DNA from: Mesorhizobium xinjiangense
GTDB lineage: Bacteria; Pseudomonadota; Alphaproteobacteria; Rhizobiales; Rhizobiaceae
Length of the DNA stretch: 64,000 nt
Direction of reading: 5' to 3'
Assembly: GCF_009749525.1 (NCBI RefSeq)
Contig: NZ_WOAC01000004.1
Span: forward strand, 1-64,000
Both the position numbers and the translations under genes were made by a program. The notes beneath the pieces are model-generated. The model worked only from the letters and a program-made list of their open reading frames with translations, searched no databases and had not been told where the DNA came from. Numbering within the stretch: position 1 is the first letter of the stretch; each line of letters begins with the position of its first letter. Shown here piece after piece: positions 37,434-45,479 of this stretch.

Positions 37434-38027
37434 TTGTCCATTGAAATCAAACCGTTGACGCCGGATCTCTGGCCGGCCTTCGAGGATCTGTTCGGCAAGC
37501 AGGGCGCTTGCTATGGCTGCTGGTGCACCCATTTTCGCTTGCCGCCCGCACGGCGGCGTGAGAATGACCGAATCGGCAATCGCGCTCATATGAAGGCGCG
37601 GGTGGAGGCGGGGCCTGCGCCGGGATTGCTCGCATTCGATGGCGAACTCGCGGTCGGCTGGATGCAGATCGGTCCGCGCGCCGACGTGCCGGAGTGGAAC
37701 AATGCGGGCCGCGTCTGCGCACCGCTCGAACCGCACGAGGCGGCCGACGAGAGCGTCTGGGCGATCTCCTGTTTCTTCATTCGCACCAAGGCCAGGAGGC
37801 AGGGTCTGTCCCATCGCCTGGTGGCGGCCGGCATCGACCATGCGCGCTCTTCAAACGCCAGAGTGCTCGACGCCTGCCCGATCACTCAATCCAGGGATTC
37901 ACGATCGGTCGGTCTCTTCGTCGGCTCGACGCGGGTTTTTGAGAAGGCGCGTTTTGAAAAGATCGCGGAGCGAAAGGCGGGCCGGCCGCTCATGCGGCTC
38001 GAGCTCGGTCCTTGGTCTGCCTTATAG
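37434..38027 (+). CDS. GNAT-family N-acetyltransferase
   Basis: 197 residues, probably an acyl-CoA-dependent transferase. Begins (TTG start) SIEIKPLTPDLWPAFEDLFGKQGACYGCWCTHFR, with core strands around PGLLAFDGELAVGWMQIGPR and the acyl-CoA loop FFIRTKARRQGLSHRLVAAGIDHAR (motif A, RRQGLS in place of the usual RxxGxG/A). The frame is open from 37335, yet the TTG at 37434 has a strong GGAGGAAG ribosome site at 37421-37428 and fits the domain start. Cys-rich GACYGCWC near the N-terminus is a feature of this subgroup. Its TAG stop overlaps the stop of the convergent HAD gene by 6 bp. Substrate unknown. Confidence 0.82.
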   Translation: MSIEIKPLTPDLWPAFEDLFGKQGACYGCWCTHFRLPPARRRENDRIGNRAHMKARVEAGPAPGLLAFDGELAVGWMQIGPRADVPEWNNAGRVCAPLEPHEAADESVWAISCFFIRTKARRQGLSHRLVAAGIDHARSSNARVLDACPITQSRDSRSVGLFVGSTRVFEKARFEKIAERKAGRPLMRLELGPWSAL

Positions 38028-38675
38028 GCCCAGGGCCGCGGCGATCGGGAGCCGCGCCTTGCGCCAGTTGTCCAACATGACGACATCGTCAGGCGGCTGT
38101 GGAAGAAGCGCACGCACGGAATTGTCGGCCATGAGATGAAACAGATGCGCGTCGAACACGCTGTCGCGCGCCGAAACGAGGTTGTGCGGCAGGTCGTCGA
38201 CAAAGGCGACCGGCCGGTCCGATTGTCCCCGCAAGCGGCGGATCGCCGGGCCTTTCGCCATCTCGGTCGTCACAAGCGGGCAGTGCAGGCCGAGCCTGTC
38301 GAGATGCGCGCGGCGTATGGCGCGATGGCGATGCGGCATCGCCGTCAGCATGACGATCTCTGCATCGTCGGCGAAGCCAGCGATCGTGTCGGCCACGCCG
38401 TCGGTGAGCGTCTGCCACTCCGCCTGAGCATCGAAGAAGGCTCCGAGGAGTTCGCCGACCTGTTCGCGCGGTGCAGGCTTGCCGGTGGCGCGGTCGCGCA
38501 CATTGCCGTTGAGCCGGAAGGATTCCAGCCGCAATTCATAGCCGTTGGCGGCGAGGAAACGCGGAAAGGGCCGGATGAATTCGAGCACGACATCATCGAC
38601 ATCGAGAACCAGAAGCGGACGTGTGTCCAGCGACAGCGCTTCGATCTGTCTGAGCGTTTCGGGATCGACGCTCAT
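38022..38675 (-). CDS. HAD-like hydrolase
   Basis: 217 residues. N-terminal LLVLDVDDVVLEFIRPF carries the nucleophile pair Asp26/Asp28-like (DVDD) of HAD phosphatases. VMLTAMPHRHR gives the motif II Thr, and VAFVDDLPHNLVSARD gives motif IV (DD). Substrate unknown. It overlaps the upstream DUF3572 gene by 4 bp (ATGA), so the two are translationally coupled. Its 3' end overlaps the GNAT gene tail by 6 bp. Confidence 0.8.
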   Translation of the reverse strand: MSVDPETLRQIEALSLDTRPLLVLDVDDVVLEFIRPFPRFLAANGYELRLESFRLNGNVRDRATGKPAPREQVGELLGAFFDAQAEWQTLTDGVADTIAGFADDAEIVMLTAMPHRHRAIRRAHLDRLGLHCPLVTTEMAKGPAIRRLRGQSDRPVAFVDDLPHNLVSARDSVFDAHLFHLMADNSVRALLPQPPDDVVMLDNWRKARLPIAAALGL

Positions 38676-38971
38676 TGCGATCCGCCATCGCGGTCATTGC
38701 CGAACGGCAGGTTGTGCATGGCCGCACCGACGGCCGCGGGCTCGACGTCGCAGGCTTCGCAAAACTGCATCAGGGTCGGCTCGTGCGCCAGTACGAACTG
38801 GAGAACGCCGGCCAGAAAGCCGGGCTCGCGCGCGGCCGTGCGGATCTGTTCCGCCTCAATGCCGGAAATGGCGAGAAAGCGCTGCAACAACGTGTCGTCT
38901 GATGCGATGAAGCCGAGCGCCTTGATCGCGATGGATTGGGCGTCGGTAGAATGCGTGTTGTCGCTCCTCAT
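38672..38971 (-). CDS. DUF3572 family protein
   Basis: 99 residues, small all-helical cytoplasmic protein of unknown function, DUF3572. Recognised by IKALGFIASDDTLLQRFLAISGIEAEQIRTAAREPGF split over the family's conserved positions and the end FCEACDVEPAAVGAAM. In many Rhizobiales it is adjacent to divK. The frame is open to 39088, but ATG 38971 begins the conserved part. First gene of a two-gene unit with the HAD hydrolase. Confidence 0.83.
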   Translation of the reverse strand: MRSDNTHSTDAQSIAIKALGFIASDDTLLQRFLAISGIEAEQIRTAAREPGFLAGVLQFVLAHEPTLMQFCEACDVEPAAVGAAMHNLPFGNDRDGGSQ

Positions 38972-39292
38972 AGGCAATTTTTCCCAACAGGCCTGATTTC
39001 CGGTTGGTCTAGACATTCCAACCGGGTCGCGCAAGGCGCTTGCGCCGGCCGCTGCAGCCGAAGACGGACGGCGTCGACTTGTAAGCAATTGCCCGGAAAG
39101 GCGGAAGCCGGCTCTCCGCCCTGAACTGCGTCAATCAAGAGGTGCACCGGTGTATCGCTTCCCTAAAGCGAGGATCCGGTTAGGACAATTTTGCCGTTCC
39201 GATTTGCTTTTCATCAATCAAGTCAGTTTAGTAGGCGCATCGGACGATGAGGCCGGAGTATTCGGCCGAGCAGCCTCGGATGGGCAGGCAAT
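38972..39292. other. Divergent intergenic region DUF3572-divK
   Basis: 321 bp. A perfect 8-bp hairpin CCGGTTGG (39000-39007), loop TCTAGACATT, CCAACCGG (39018-39025) lies 29 bp before the DUF3572 start. It could be a leader structure for that gene or a protein site. The divK promoter must be in the right-hand part; no TTAA-N7-TTAA CtrA box was found. Confidence 0.4.
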
Positions 39293-39664
39293 ATGGCCAA
39301 GAAAGTCATGATCGTGGAAGACAACGAGCTCAACATGAAGCTCTTTCGCGATCTCATCGAAGCGAACGGCTACGAGACGGTTCGCACCCGCAATGGTCTG
39401 GAAGCGCTGGACCTTGCCCGTGCGCACCGGCCCGACCTGATCCTGATGGACATCCAGTTGCCGGAGGTCTCGGGCCTCGAGGTCACGAAATGGCTGAAAG
39501 AGGACGATGACCTGCACTCGATTCCCGTCATCGCAGTCACCGCTTTCGCCATGAAAGGGGACGAGGAACGCATACGCCAGGGCGGCTGCGAGGCCTATAT
39601 CTCCAAGCCGATCTCGGTGGCAAAATTCATCGAGACCATAAACTCCTATCTGGGAGATGCGTGA
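39293..39664 (+). CDS. divK: Single-domain response regulator DivK
   Basis: 123-residue stand-alone receiver domain controlling CckA activity through DivL in the alphaproteobacterial cell cycle. Acidic pocket EDNE (residues 9-12), phosphoacceptor Asp53 in [13 protein letters not shown], Thr in [11 protein letters not shown], Lys in [11 protein letters not shown]. Near-identical in character to rhizobial and Brucella DivK. In relatives it is followed by pleD; here no pleD follows within the window. Confidence 0.95.
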   Translation: MAKKVMIVEDNELNMKLFRDLIEANGYETVRTRNGLEALDLARAHRPDLILMDIQLPEVSGLEVTKWLKEDDDLHSIPVIAVTAFAMKGDEERIRQGGCEAYISKPISVAKFIETINSYLGDA

Positions 39665-40082
39665 GGCTGCCAGGGGCCTGTCACGTTCGGTCTACGCACC
39701 GGGCCGTGGCGGCATCGAGCGCCGTTTAGGTTAATGCCGTCGAATCGAATCAGTTGCTTAAGAAGCGGTTGATTTTCGGAGAGTATTGCGCGACTGTCTG
39801 CAGCAACGGAACCGAGGAGACGTCGCAGCGGGGCAAGGGGCGACGTGTTCTTTCCGATACCCCATGATGCTCAGGTCCGCCGCATCTCCTGGGTTGCGTG
39901 GGGTCGGCCGACCGGCACTGACGTTCAGTGGCCTCCTCGTACCGCTGTCAGAACGCTGGTCGGCCCCCGCATTCATCAGTCAAGAGCCCCTCGGGGGTCC
40001 CGTATCAGACGTGGTCCGATGTCTCGGGCTTACGCCGCTGGGACGCTCACATCTGTTTCCGTGATCGGCTATAGGTGCACCC
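39665..40082 (+). other. 418-bp gap after divK with strong secondary-structure potential; possible structured RNA
   Basis: No supported gene. Several strong pairings are visible: ACGTCGC (39820-39826) with GCGACGT (39840-39846), 13-nt loop; CCCCA/TGGGG around 39860-39902; GGCCGACC (39906-39913) with GGTCGGCC (39958-39965), which encloses a smaller CACTG-ACGTT-CAGTG hairpin (39916-39930); and GCCCC-TC-GGGG near 39986-39996. The nested 8-bp stem with an inner hairpin suggests a folded transcript rather than chance GC content. It does not match RNase P, SRP, tmRNA or 6S motifs that I know. Confidence 0.4.
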
Positions 40083-40313
40083 ATGGAGATCGATACGGAA
40101 AAGATCGACGATACCGTACTCGGCCTGCTGTGGCTGACATTGCACGATGAACGGCGTGCCTGGAAGACGGTTGACCGGGATACGCTGGATCGCCTGCACG
40201 AGAAGGGATTGATCGGCAATCCGGCCAACAAGGCGAAGTCCGTCGCGCTCACGGATGACGGGTTGAAGCGGGCGCAGGCGCTGTTCGAAACCCTGTTTGC
40301 GCGGAAAGGGTGA
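40083..40313 (+). CDS. DUF6429 family protein
   Basis: 76 residues, cytoplasmic, unknown function. EIDTEKIDDTVLGLLWLTLHDERRAWKTVDRDTLDRLHEKGLI followed by a winged-helix-like half (NKAKSVALTDDGLKRAQALFETLF). Small proteins of this family (DUF6429) are common in Proteobacteria, including near transposons. It sits between divK and the convergent rpmG. Start ATG 40083 is in a plausible context but without a strong ribosome site. Confidence 0.7.
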   Translation: MEIDTEKIDDTVLGLLWLTLHDERRAWKTVDRDTLDRLHEKGLIGNPANKAKSVALTDDGLKRAQALFETLFARKG

Positions 40314-40333
40314 ATGGCTCGCCCAAATGAAAA

Positions 40334-40356
40334 CGCCGCCCGGCGGGCGGCGCTTT
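40334..40356. terminator. Bidirectional terminator between DUF6429 gene and rpmG
   Basis: CGCCGCCC-GG-CGGGCGGCG (40334-40352), a perfect stem with AAAA on its left and CTTTC on its right, so usable from both strands. It lies between the convergent genes ending at 40313 and 40378. Confidence 0.75.
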
Positions 40357-40377
40357 CAACGGTCAAGGCGCGATCAA

Positions 40378-40545
40378 TTACTTGATCTTGGATTCCTTGA
40401 ACTCGACATGCTTCTTGGCGACCGGGTCATATTTGCGCATGACCATCTTATCGGTCTTAGTGCGGCTGTTCTTGCTCGTCACATAGAAATAGCCGGTGTC
40501 TGCGGTCGACAGAAGCTTGATCTTGATGTTGGCGGCTTTGGCCAT
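40378..40545 (-). CDS. rpmG: 50S ribosomal protein L33
   Basis: 55 residues: [28 protein letters not shown] then [26 protein letters not shown], standard L33. This is the Cys-free type (no zinc-binding CxxC pairs), usual in alphaproteobacteria. Start ATG is the complement of 40543-40545. It stands downstream of the topA-rnr-DUF983-NUDIX-MFS gene train, 187 bp after the MFS stop. Confidence 0.97.
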   Translation of the reverse strand: MAKAANIKIKLLSTADTGYFYVTSKNSRTKTDKMVMRKYDPVAKKHVEFKESKIK

Positions 40546-40732
40546 GGCATTTCGTCCGTTCTGATAATGAGATTGCGAGTCGCGAAAAAGCTCCGCAGAA
40601 ACGCTCAGTTTGCAACCGGCCGCGGAAAACTGCCGGACACATAAACCAGCCGCCGGGAAAGTCAAGTCTTTGGCCGTGAACGGGCCCATCGCCTGGCTCG
40701 GCGCCGGCCATGATGCGTGCTTCCGAGCAGCC

Positions 40733-41926
40733 TCACACCTTCTTGTTGACAGGTGCGACGAGCCTCGCCGCGGCCAGCATGAAATAGGCGGCGAAGAAGA
40801 CCCCCAGCGTCCAGGCGAAACCGTGCGGGCCGAACGTATCCATGCCGATGCCGATCAGCTGCGGGCCAAGCAGCATGCCGATACCGTAGCAGAAGACGAA
40901 GGCGGCATTGGCCGAGGCCAGATCGTGACCCTTCAGCCGTGCGCCGAGATGCGCCAGCCCGATCGTGTAGAGCCCGGCGACCACGCCGCCCCATACGAAC
41001 AGAACCGCTGCTGCCAGATACCAGCTTTCGACGATGAACGGCAGCACGACCATGCCGGCAAGCCCGATCAGGCTGCACAATGCCAAAAGCAGGCGGCGGT
41101 CGGGCACCCGGTCGCTGATCATGCCGAGCGGGATCTGCAGAAGCACGTTGCCGAGGCCGACCATGGTCAACAGCATTGCGGCGTCGGCCTCGTTGTAGCC
41201 GATACGGTTGCCGTAGATGGGAAACAGTGCAAACCCGCCCGTCTCGACGGCGCCGAAGACCAGCACGGCGGCCGTCGCCGTCGGCACGAGAAAGATGTAG
41301 CGCGCAAACCCGCCACCCGTCTCGTGCCCGCTGATGTCGGGGCTTTGGCGCCATGCCGCCAGAACCGGCAGCGCGGCGAGGATCGTTATGGCGAAGCCGA
41401 CACCGAACGGAGCGAAGCCTTCGCTGCCGATCTGGGCGAAAAGCCAGGGGCCGGCCGCAAAGCCGAGCGACAATACGGTTGCATAGATTCCGAGAATGAG
41501 GCCGCGGCGGTGGGGCGGTGCCGATACGCTGATCCAGAATTCCGACAGGATGAACAGGATCGTGATTGCCGCGTGCATGACCGCGCGCAAGGGAAACCAC
41601 ATCCAGAAGGCGTCGGCGAAGTAGAAGCCGAGGAAGGAAAGGGCGCCGGCAAGGATGGCCGCCAGGATCGTGGCGACCACGCCGAACCTGGTTGCGATGG
41701 GAATGGCGAACGGCGCCACGGCGATGGAGGCGACGCCGGCGACCGCCGTGTTGAGGCCGATCATGGAGGCCGAATGGCCGCGCGCCTCGAGGATCACGCT
41801 CAAGAGTGGCACGCCGAGGCCGAGCGCAATGCCGACCGCGGTAATGGAAGCGATGGCCGCGGCCAGGGAAGGCCAGCGGATCGTTTCATCGGTTGAGACG
41901 TCCTGCGACCGCAACACACCAACCAT
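40733..41926 (-). CDS. MFS transporter (YcaD-like)
   Basis: 397-residue inner-membrane protein, about 12 membrane helices, major facilitator superfamily. Between helices 2 and 3 there is [11 protein letters not shown], and the loop [19 protein letters not shown] carries the MFS motif A (G-x3-D-R). Resembles the YcaD/YfkF transporters of unknown substrate. The frame runs upstream into the NUDIX gene, but the ATG at 41926 starts 20 bp after the NUDIX stop and is the natural start. Last gene of the leftward topA operon. Confidence 0.83.
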   Translation of the reverse strand: MVGVLRSQDVSTDETIRWPSLAAAIASITAVGIALGLGVPLLSVILEARGHSASMIGLNTAVAGVASIAVAPFAIPIATRFGVVATILAAILAGALSFLGFYFADAFWMWFPLRAVMHAAITILFILSEFWISVSAPPHRRGLILGIYATVLSLGFAAGPWLFAQIGSEGFAPFGVGFAITILAALPVLAAWRQSPDISGHETGGGFARYIFLVPTATAAVLVFGAVETGGFALFPIYGNRIGYNEADAAMLLTMVGLGNVLLQIPLGMISDRVPDRRLLLALCSLIGLAGMVVLPFIVESWYLAAAVLFVWGGVVAGLYTIGLAHLGARLKGHDLASANAAFVFCYGIGMLLGPQLIGIGMDTFGPHGFAWTLGVFFAAYFMLAAARLVAPVNKKV

Positions 41927-41945
41927 CGCAGCAGCCGTTTCGTTG

Positions 41946-42710
41946 TCAGACGAGATTGCGCACGAATCGATTGTGCAGCATGCGGTAGAAGGGAGCCTGC
42001 CCGCCCGGCTCGAGGTCCGGGTCGGTCTCGAGGCGTCCTTCCAGTTCCTCCAGCACGGTACGCGTGATGGCCGGAATGTCGGCCTGCTTGGCCTCGGCGA
42101 TCGGCAACCAGACGAGTTCTTCGAGCTCTTCCGTCGGCCCGCCGTCGGCCAGGGCGACGGCCACGTCGTCACGCCAGGCGGCGAGGAAACGCGTGTCGAA
42201 GCGCCGCACACGTCCGGGCGGCGTAATGGCGCGGGCGATGAAGCGCAGACCGTCGAGGGCGGGACGAACGCCGTGCTCGGCAAATCCCTGCCAACCTTCC
42301 TTCGAGGTGGAGAACGAGGCCTTGCGGCCGATCAGCAGTCCCGCTTCCTCGTAGGTCTCGCGCACGGCCGACATGGCGATGGCCCTGGCGCGCGCCGGCG
42401 TTGCGCGGGCATGAGCACCGGCGATCCGCATTTCCTCTGCGAGGGGCAGCCCGGCGGCCACGGGCACGCGGCTGTCGGCGGGATCGGTGCGTCCGCCCGG
42501 AAAGACGAACTTGCCCGGCATGAAGGCGTGGGCGCGGTGGCGCCGGCCCATCAGCACCTTGTGCTGGCTGCCGCTGCGGTCCAGCAGAATGAGCGTGGCG
42601 GCGTCGCGCGGCCGCATCGGCTTGCCGCCAAGGGCGAAATCCTTCGATTCGGCCTTGTCGACCTGCGCCCGACTCATGCCTTCCATCATCGTGTGCCGCC
42701 TCGCGCTCAT
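41946..42710 (-). CDS. NUDIX hydrolase
   Basis: 254 residues, hydrolyses a nucleoside diphosphate-linked substrate (not identifiable). Conserved Nudix segment: MPGKFVFPGGRTDPADS upstream and the box SAVRETYEEAGLLIG (RE-x2-EE-x-G) around residue 115-130; the distance between the two is longer than in classic Nudix proteins, as in the NUDT19/YfaO-like group. Start overlaps the DUF983 gene stop by 4 bp. Confidence 0.85.
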   Translation of the reverse strand: MSARRHTMMEGMSRAQVDKAESKDFALGGKPMRPRDAATLILLDRSGSQHKVLMGRRHRAHAFMPGKFVFPGGRTDPADSRVPVAAGLPLAEEMRIAGAHARATPARARAIAMSAVRETYEEAGLLIGRKASFSTSKEGWQGFAEHGVRPALDGLRFIARAITPPGRVRRFDTRFLAAWRDDVAVALADGGPTEELEELVWLPIAEAKQADIPAITRTVLEELEGRLETDPDLEPGGQAPFYRMLHNRFVRNLV

Positions 42711-43141
42711 TGCTCGGGATGGGTCTCCAACTCATCCCTATGCCCGCCGAAGCCATGCATGCGCAAGGCCCATTGCAGCCCGACGACCGCGCCCTTGGTC
42801 GGTTGCAGGAGCGCCAGTGAGAAAAGAATGGTGAGGGGAACCCAGATGGCCAGATGCTGCCAGGCCGACAACATGATTGCCGCCTCGACGCCCATGAAGG
42901 CGCCGACGACGACATGGCCGACGACAACGATGACCAGATAGGCCGGCAGATCGTCGGCGCGGTGATGATGGAATTCCTCGCCGCAAACCTCGCAACGGTC
43001 CGTCGTCTTGACGAAAGCGCGGAAGAGCCGGCCCTTGCCGCAATGCGGGCAGCGGCCGAGAAAACCACGCTTCATGGCCTGCCAGAGCGGCCGCTCGGTG
43101 GTCGATGCTGCAGCCTGGCCGCCGAAAATCTGCTGTTCCAT
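42707..43141 (-). CDS. DUF983 family membrane protein
   Basis: 144 residues. N-terminal zinc-ribbon-like CPHCGKGRLFRAF and CEVCGEEFHHHRADDLP, then two membrane helices (AYLVIVVVGHVVVGAFM and LAIWVPLTILFSLALLQPTKGAVVGL). Unknown function; conserved next to rnr in Rhizobiales. Starts at 43141, sharing one base with the rnr stop region, and is coupled to the NUDIX gene by a 4-bp overlap. Confidence 0.87.
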   Translation of the reverse strand: MEQQIFGGQAAASTTERPLWQAMKRGFLGRCPHCGKGRLFRAFVKTTDRCEVCGEEFHHHRADDLPAYLVIVVVGHVVVGAFMGVEAAIMLSAWQHLAIWVPLTILFSLALLQPTKGAVVGLQWALRMHGFGGHRDELETHPEQ

Positions 43142-45474
43142 CAGCGTCTCCTTGCCCGACCGGATCCGGCGCGGCGCGGCGGTCCGGATTGGAGCCTTCG
43201 TCCTTTGCGGCCCGCCTTGTGATAAGAGCGCACGGCCATCGGCATCTCTCGCGGATCGCTCAGCATCTCGAAGCGCATGGCACCCGCCAGCGGCGCGACC
43301 TCGATCAGGCGAACGTCCGCCGCATCTCCAAGCCTGTATCCCTTGCCAGAGCGTTCACCCACCAGAGAATGGGTCGTTTCGTCATATAGATAGTAATCAT
43401 CGCCGAGCGATGACACCAGTATAAATCCATCGGCGCCGTAGTCGGGCAATCGGACAAAGAGTCCCGCCTTGGTGACACCTGAAATGCGCGCCTCGAATTC
43501 TTCGCCGCGGCGGCCGGAGAGGTGCTCGGCGACGAGCCGGTCGACCGTGTCGCGTTCGGCCGCCATTGCCCGCCTTTCGGCAGCCGAAATGAGGGCTGCC
43601 GTGTCCTCCAGTCGCGCCTCTTCGTCGGCTGTCAGCCCATCCTTGCCGAGCCCCAGCGCCGCAATGAGCGCGCGGTGGACGATCAGGTCGGCATAGCGGC
43701 GGATCGGCGAGGTGAAATGCGCGTAGCGGTGCAGGTTGAGGCCGAAATGGCCGATATTGCCCGGCGAATATTCAGCCTGGCTCTGCGAGCGCAGGACGAC
43801 CTCGTTGACCAGCGTCTCCTCGTCCGAATCGCGCACGCGGTCGAGGATCGCGTTGAACTGTGCGGGCCGCATCTGCGGACCGCGCGCCAACGACATGCCG
43901 ATCGATTTGAGAAATTCGCGCAGCGATTCCTGCTTTGCCAGTGAGGGCGCATCGTGGATGCGGTAGACCAGCGCCTGCTTTTTCGCCTCCAGTGTCTCGG
44001 CGGCGCAGACATTGGCCTGGATCATGAATTCCTCGATCAGGCGATGGGCGTCGAGCCTATCCGGCACGACGACGCGGTCGACCGTGCCGTCGTCCTTGAG
44101 CAGGATCTTGCGTTCCGGCAGATCGAGCGCCAGGGGTTGACGCTTTTCGCGCCCGCGGCCGAGCACGCCATAGGCCGCCCATAATGGCTCGAGCACCGTC
44201 TTGAGAACCGGCTGCGTCTTGGCATCCGGCTCGCCGTCGATTGCCGCTTGCGCCTGCGGGTAGGAAAGCCGCGCGGCCGAGCGCATCATGATGCGGTGAA
44301 AGCCGTGCCGCAGCTTGCGGCCATCGGCAGCAAAGGTCATGCGCACGGCGAGGGCAGGGCGGTCCTCGCCCTCGCGCAGAGAGCACAGGTCGTTGGATAT
44401 GCGCTCGGGCAGCATCGGCACCACCCGGTCGGGGAAGTAGACCGAATTGCCGCGCTTCAGCGCCTCGCGATCGAGCGCCGTTCCGGTGCGCACATAGGCC
44501 GCGACGTCGGCAATCGCCACCGTCACGATCACGCCGCCCGGATTGGCGGCATCGGAATCGGGTGCGGCATGGACTGCGTCGTCATGGTCCTTGGCATCGG
44601 CCGGGTCGATGGTGACGAGCGGCAGGTCGCGCCAGTCCTCACGGCTGGCCATCGTTGCCGGCTTGGCCGCTTCGGTCTCGGCAAGCACCTCGGCGGGAAA
44701 GACGTGCGGAATGTCATGGGCGTGAAGGGCGATCATGGAGACCGCCTTCTCGCTGGCGAGCGATCCGACAATATTGAGCACGCGGGCGTGCGGCAGGCCA
44801 TGGCGCGGCGCACGCTGCGGCGCAACCTCGACGAGGTCGCCGGGCTCGGCACCCTTTGCATGGTCGGCTTCGACGATGAGTTCGGACTGGCGGCGCTCAA
44901 CCGGCTCGATCCGCAAGCTGCCGTCGGGCAGTTTGCGCAGCACGCCAAGCACAGACTCGCGGCGCTTGTCGAAGATCTTCATCACCTTGCCGGTGTAGGA
45001 TGGTCCCTCGGGGGAATCGGTCGGAAAGACCCGCGCGAGCACCCGGTCGCCCACGCCCGCCACACGGTCCTTGCCGCCGCGCGGCGGCGAGATGGCGACC
45101 TGATGTGCGCCATTTTCGCGCACATCCTCCTCAGAGGGCTGTGCCAGAAGTCCGCCGTCGGCATCGCGCGAGACGATATCGAGCACGACAACCGGCGGCA
45201 GAGTGCCGGGCCGGTGCAGACGTTTCGCCCGCTTCTCCAGAAGACCTTCCGCCTGCAGGTCGGCAAGGAGGTCCTTCAACCAGATGCGGTCGGCGCCGCG
45301 CAGGCGGAAAGCCTTTGCGATATCGCGCTTGGACGCCCGATCGGGGTTTTCGGCGATGAAACGCAGAACGGCGTCGCGGTCGGGAAGCGCGGACGTGTCG
45401 TCTGACGCAGCGCTTTTGTCGGTGCGGTTCCTGCCGCGTCCTTCGGATTTCTTGCCGGAGATGCGTCTGGCCAA
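43141..45474 (-). CDS. rnr: Ribonuclease R
   Basis: 3'-5' processive exoribonuclease for structured RNA, tmRNA-linked quality control and rRNA decay. 777 residues. N-terminal winged helix (RDIAKAFRLRGADRIWLKDLLADLQAEGLL), cold-shock domains, RNB catalytic domain with VTIDPADAKDHDDAVHA (catalytic aspartates) and HYAHFTSPIRRYADL-like (YAHFTSPIRRYADLIVHR), C-terminal S1 domain (EEFEARISGVTKAGLFVRL) and a basic tail rich in Arg/Gly. Its start is 5 bp after the topA stop, so it is co-transcribed with topA. Confidence 0.96.
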   Translation of the reverse strand: MARRISGKKSEGRGRNRTDKSAASDDTSALPDRDAVLRFIAENPDRASKRDIAKAFRLRGADRIWLKDLLADLQAEGLLEKRAKRLHRPGTLPPVVVLDIVSRDADGGLLAQPSEEDVRENGAHQVAISPPRGGKDRVAGVGDRVLARVFPTDSPEGPSYTGKVMKIFDKRRESVLGVLRKLPDGSLRIEPVERRQSELIVEADHAKGAEPGDLVEVAPQRAPRHGLPHARVLNIVGSLASEKAVSMIALHAHDIPHVFPAEVLAETEAAKPATMASREDWRDLPLVTIDPADAKDHDDAVHAAPDSDAANPGGVIVTVAIADVAAYVRTGTALDREALKRGNSVYFPDRVVPMLPERISNDLCSLREGEDRPALAVRMTFAADGRKLRHGFHRIMMRSAARLSYPQAQAAIDGEPDAKTQPVLKTVLEPLWAAYGVLGRGREKRQPLALDLPERKILLKDDGTVDRVVVPDRLDAHRLIEEFMIQANVCAAETLEAKKQALVYRIHDAPSLAKQESLREFLKSIGMSLARGPQMRPAQFNAILDRVRDSDEETLVNEVVLRSQSQAEYSPGNIGHFGLNLHRYAHFTSPIRRYADLIVHRALIAALGLGKDGLTADEEARLEDTAALISAAERRAMAAERDTVDRLVAEHLSGRRGEEFEARISGVTKAGLFVRLPDYGADGFILVSSLGDDYYLYDETTHSLVGERSGKGYRLGDAADVRLIEVAPLAGAMRFEMLSDPREMPMAVRSYHKAGRKGRRLQSGPPRRAGSGRARRR

Positions 45475-45479
45475 TCTCT

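Noticed and set aside
39665-40082. Remnant of pleD or another protein gene after divK
   Set aside because: Reading the frames gives no receiver or GGDEF motif (no GG(D/E)EF, no DxxMPxMDG), so I treat the region as non-coding.
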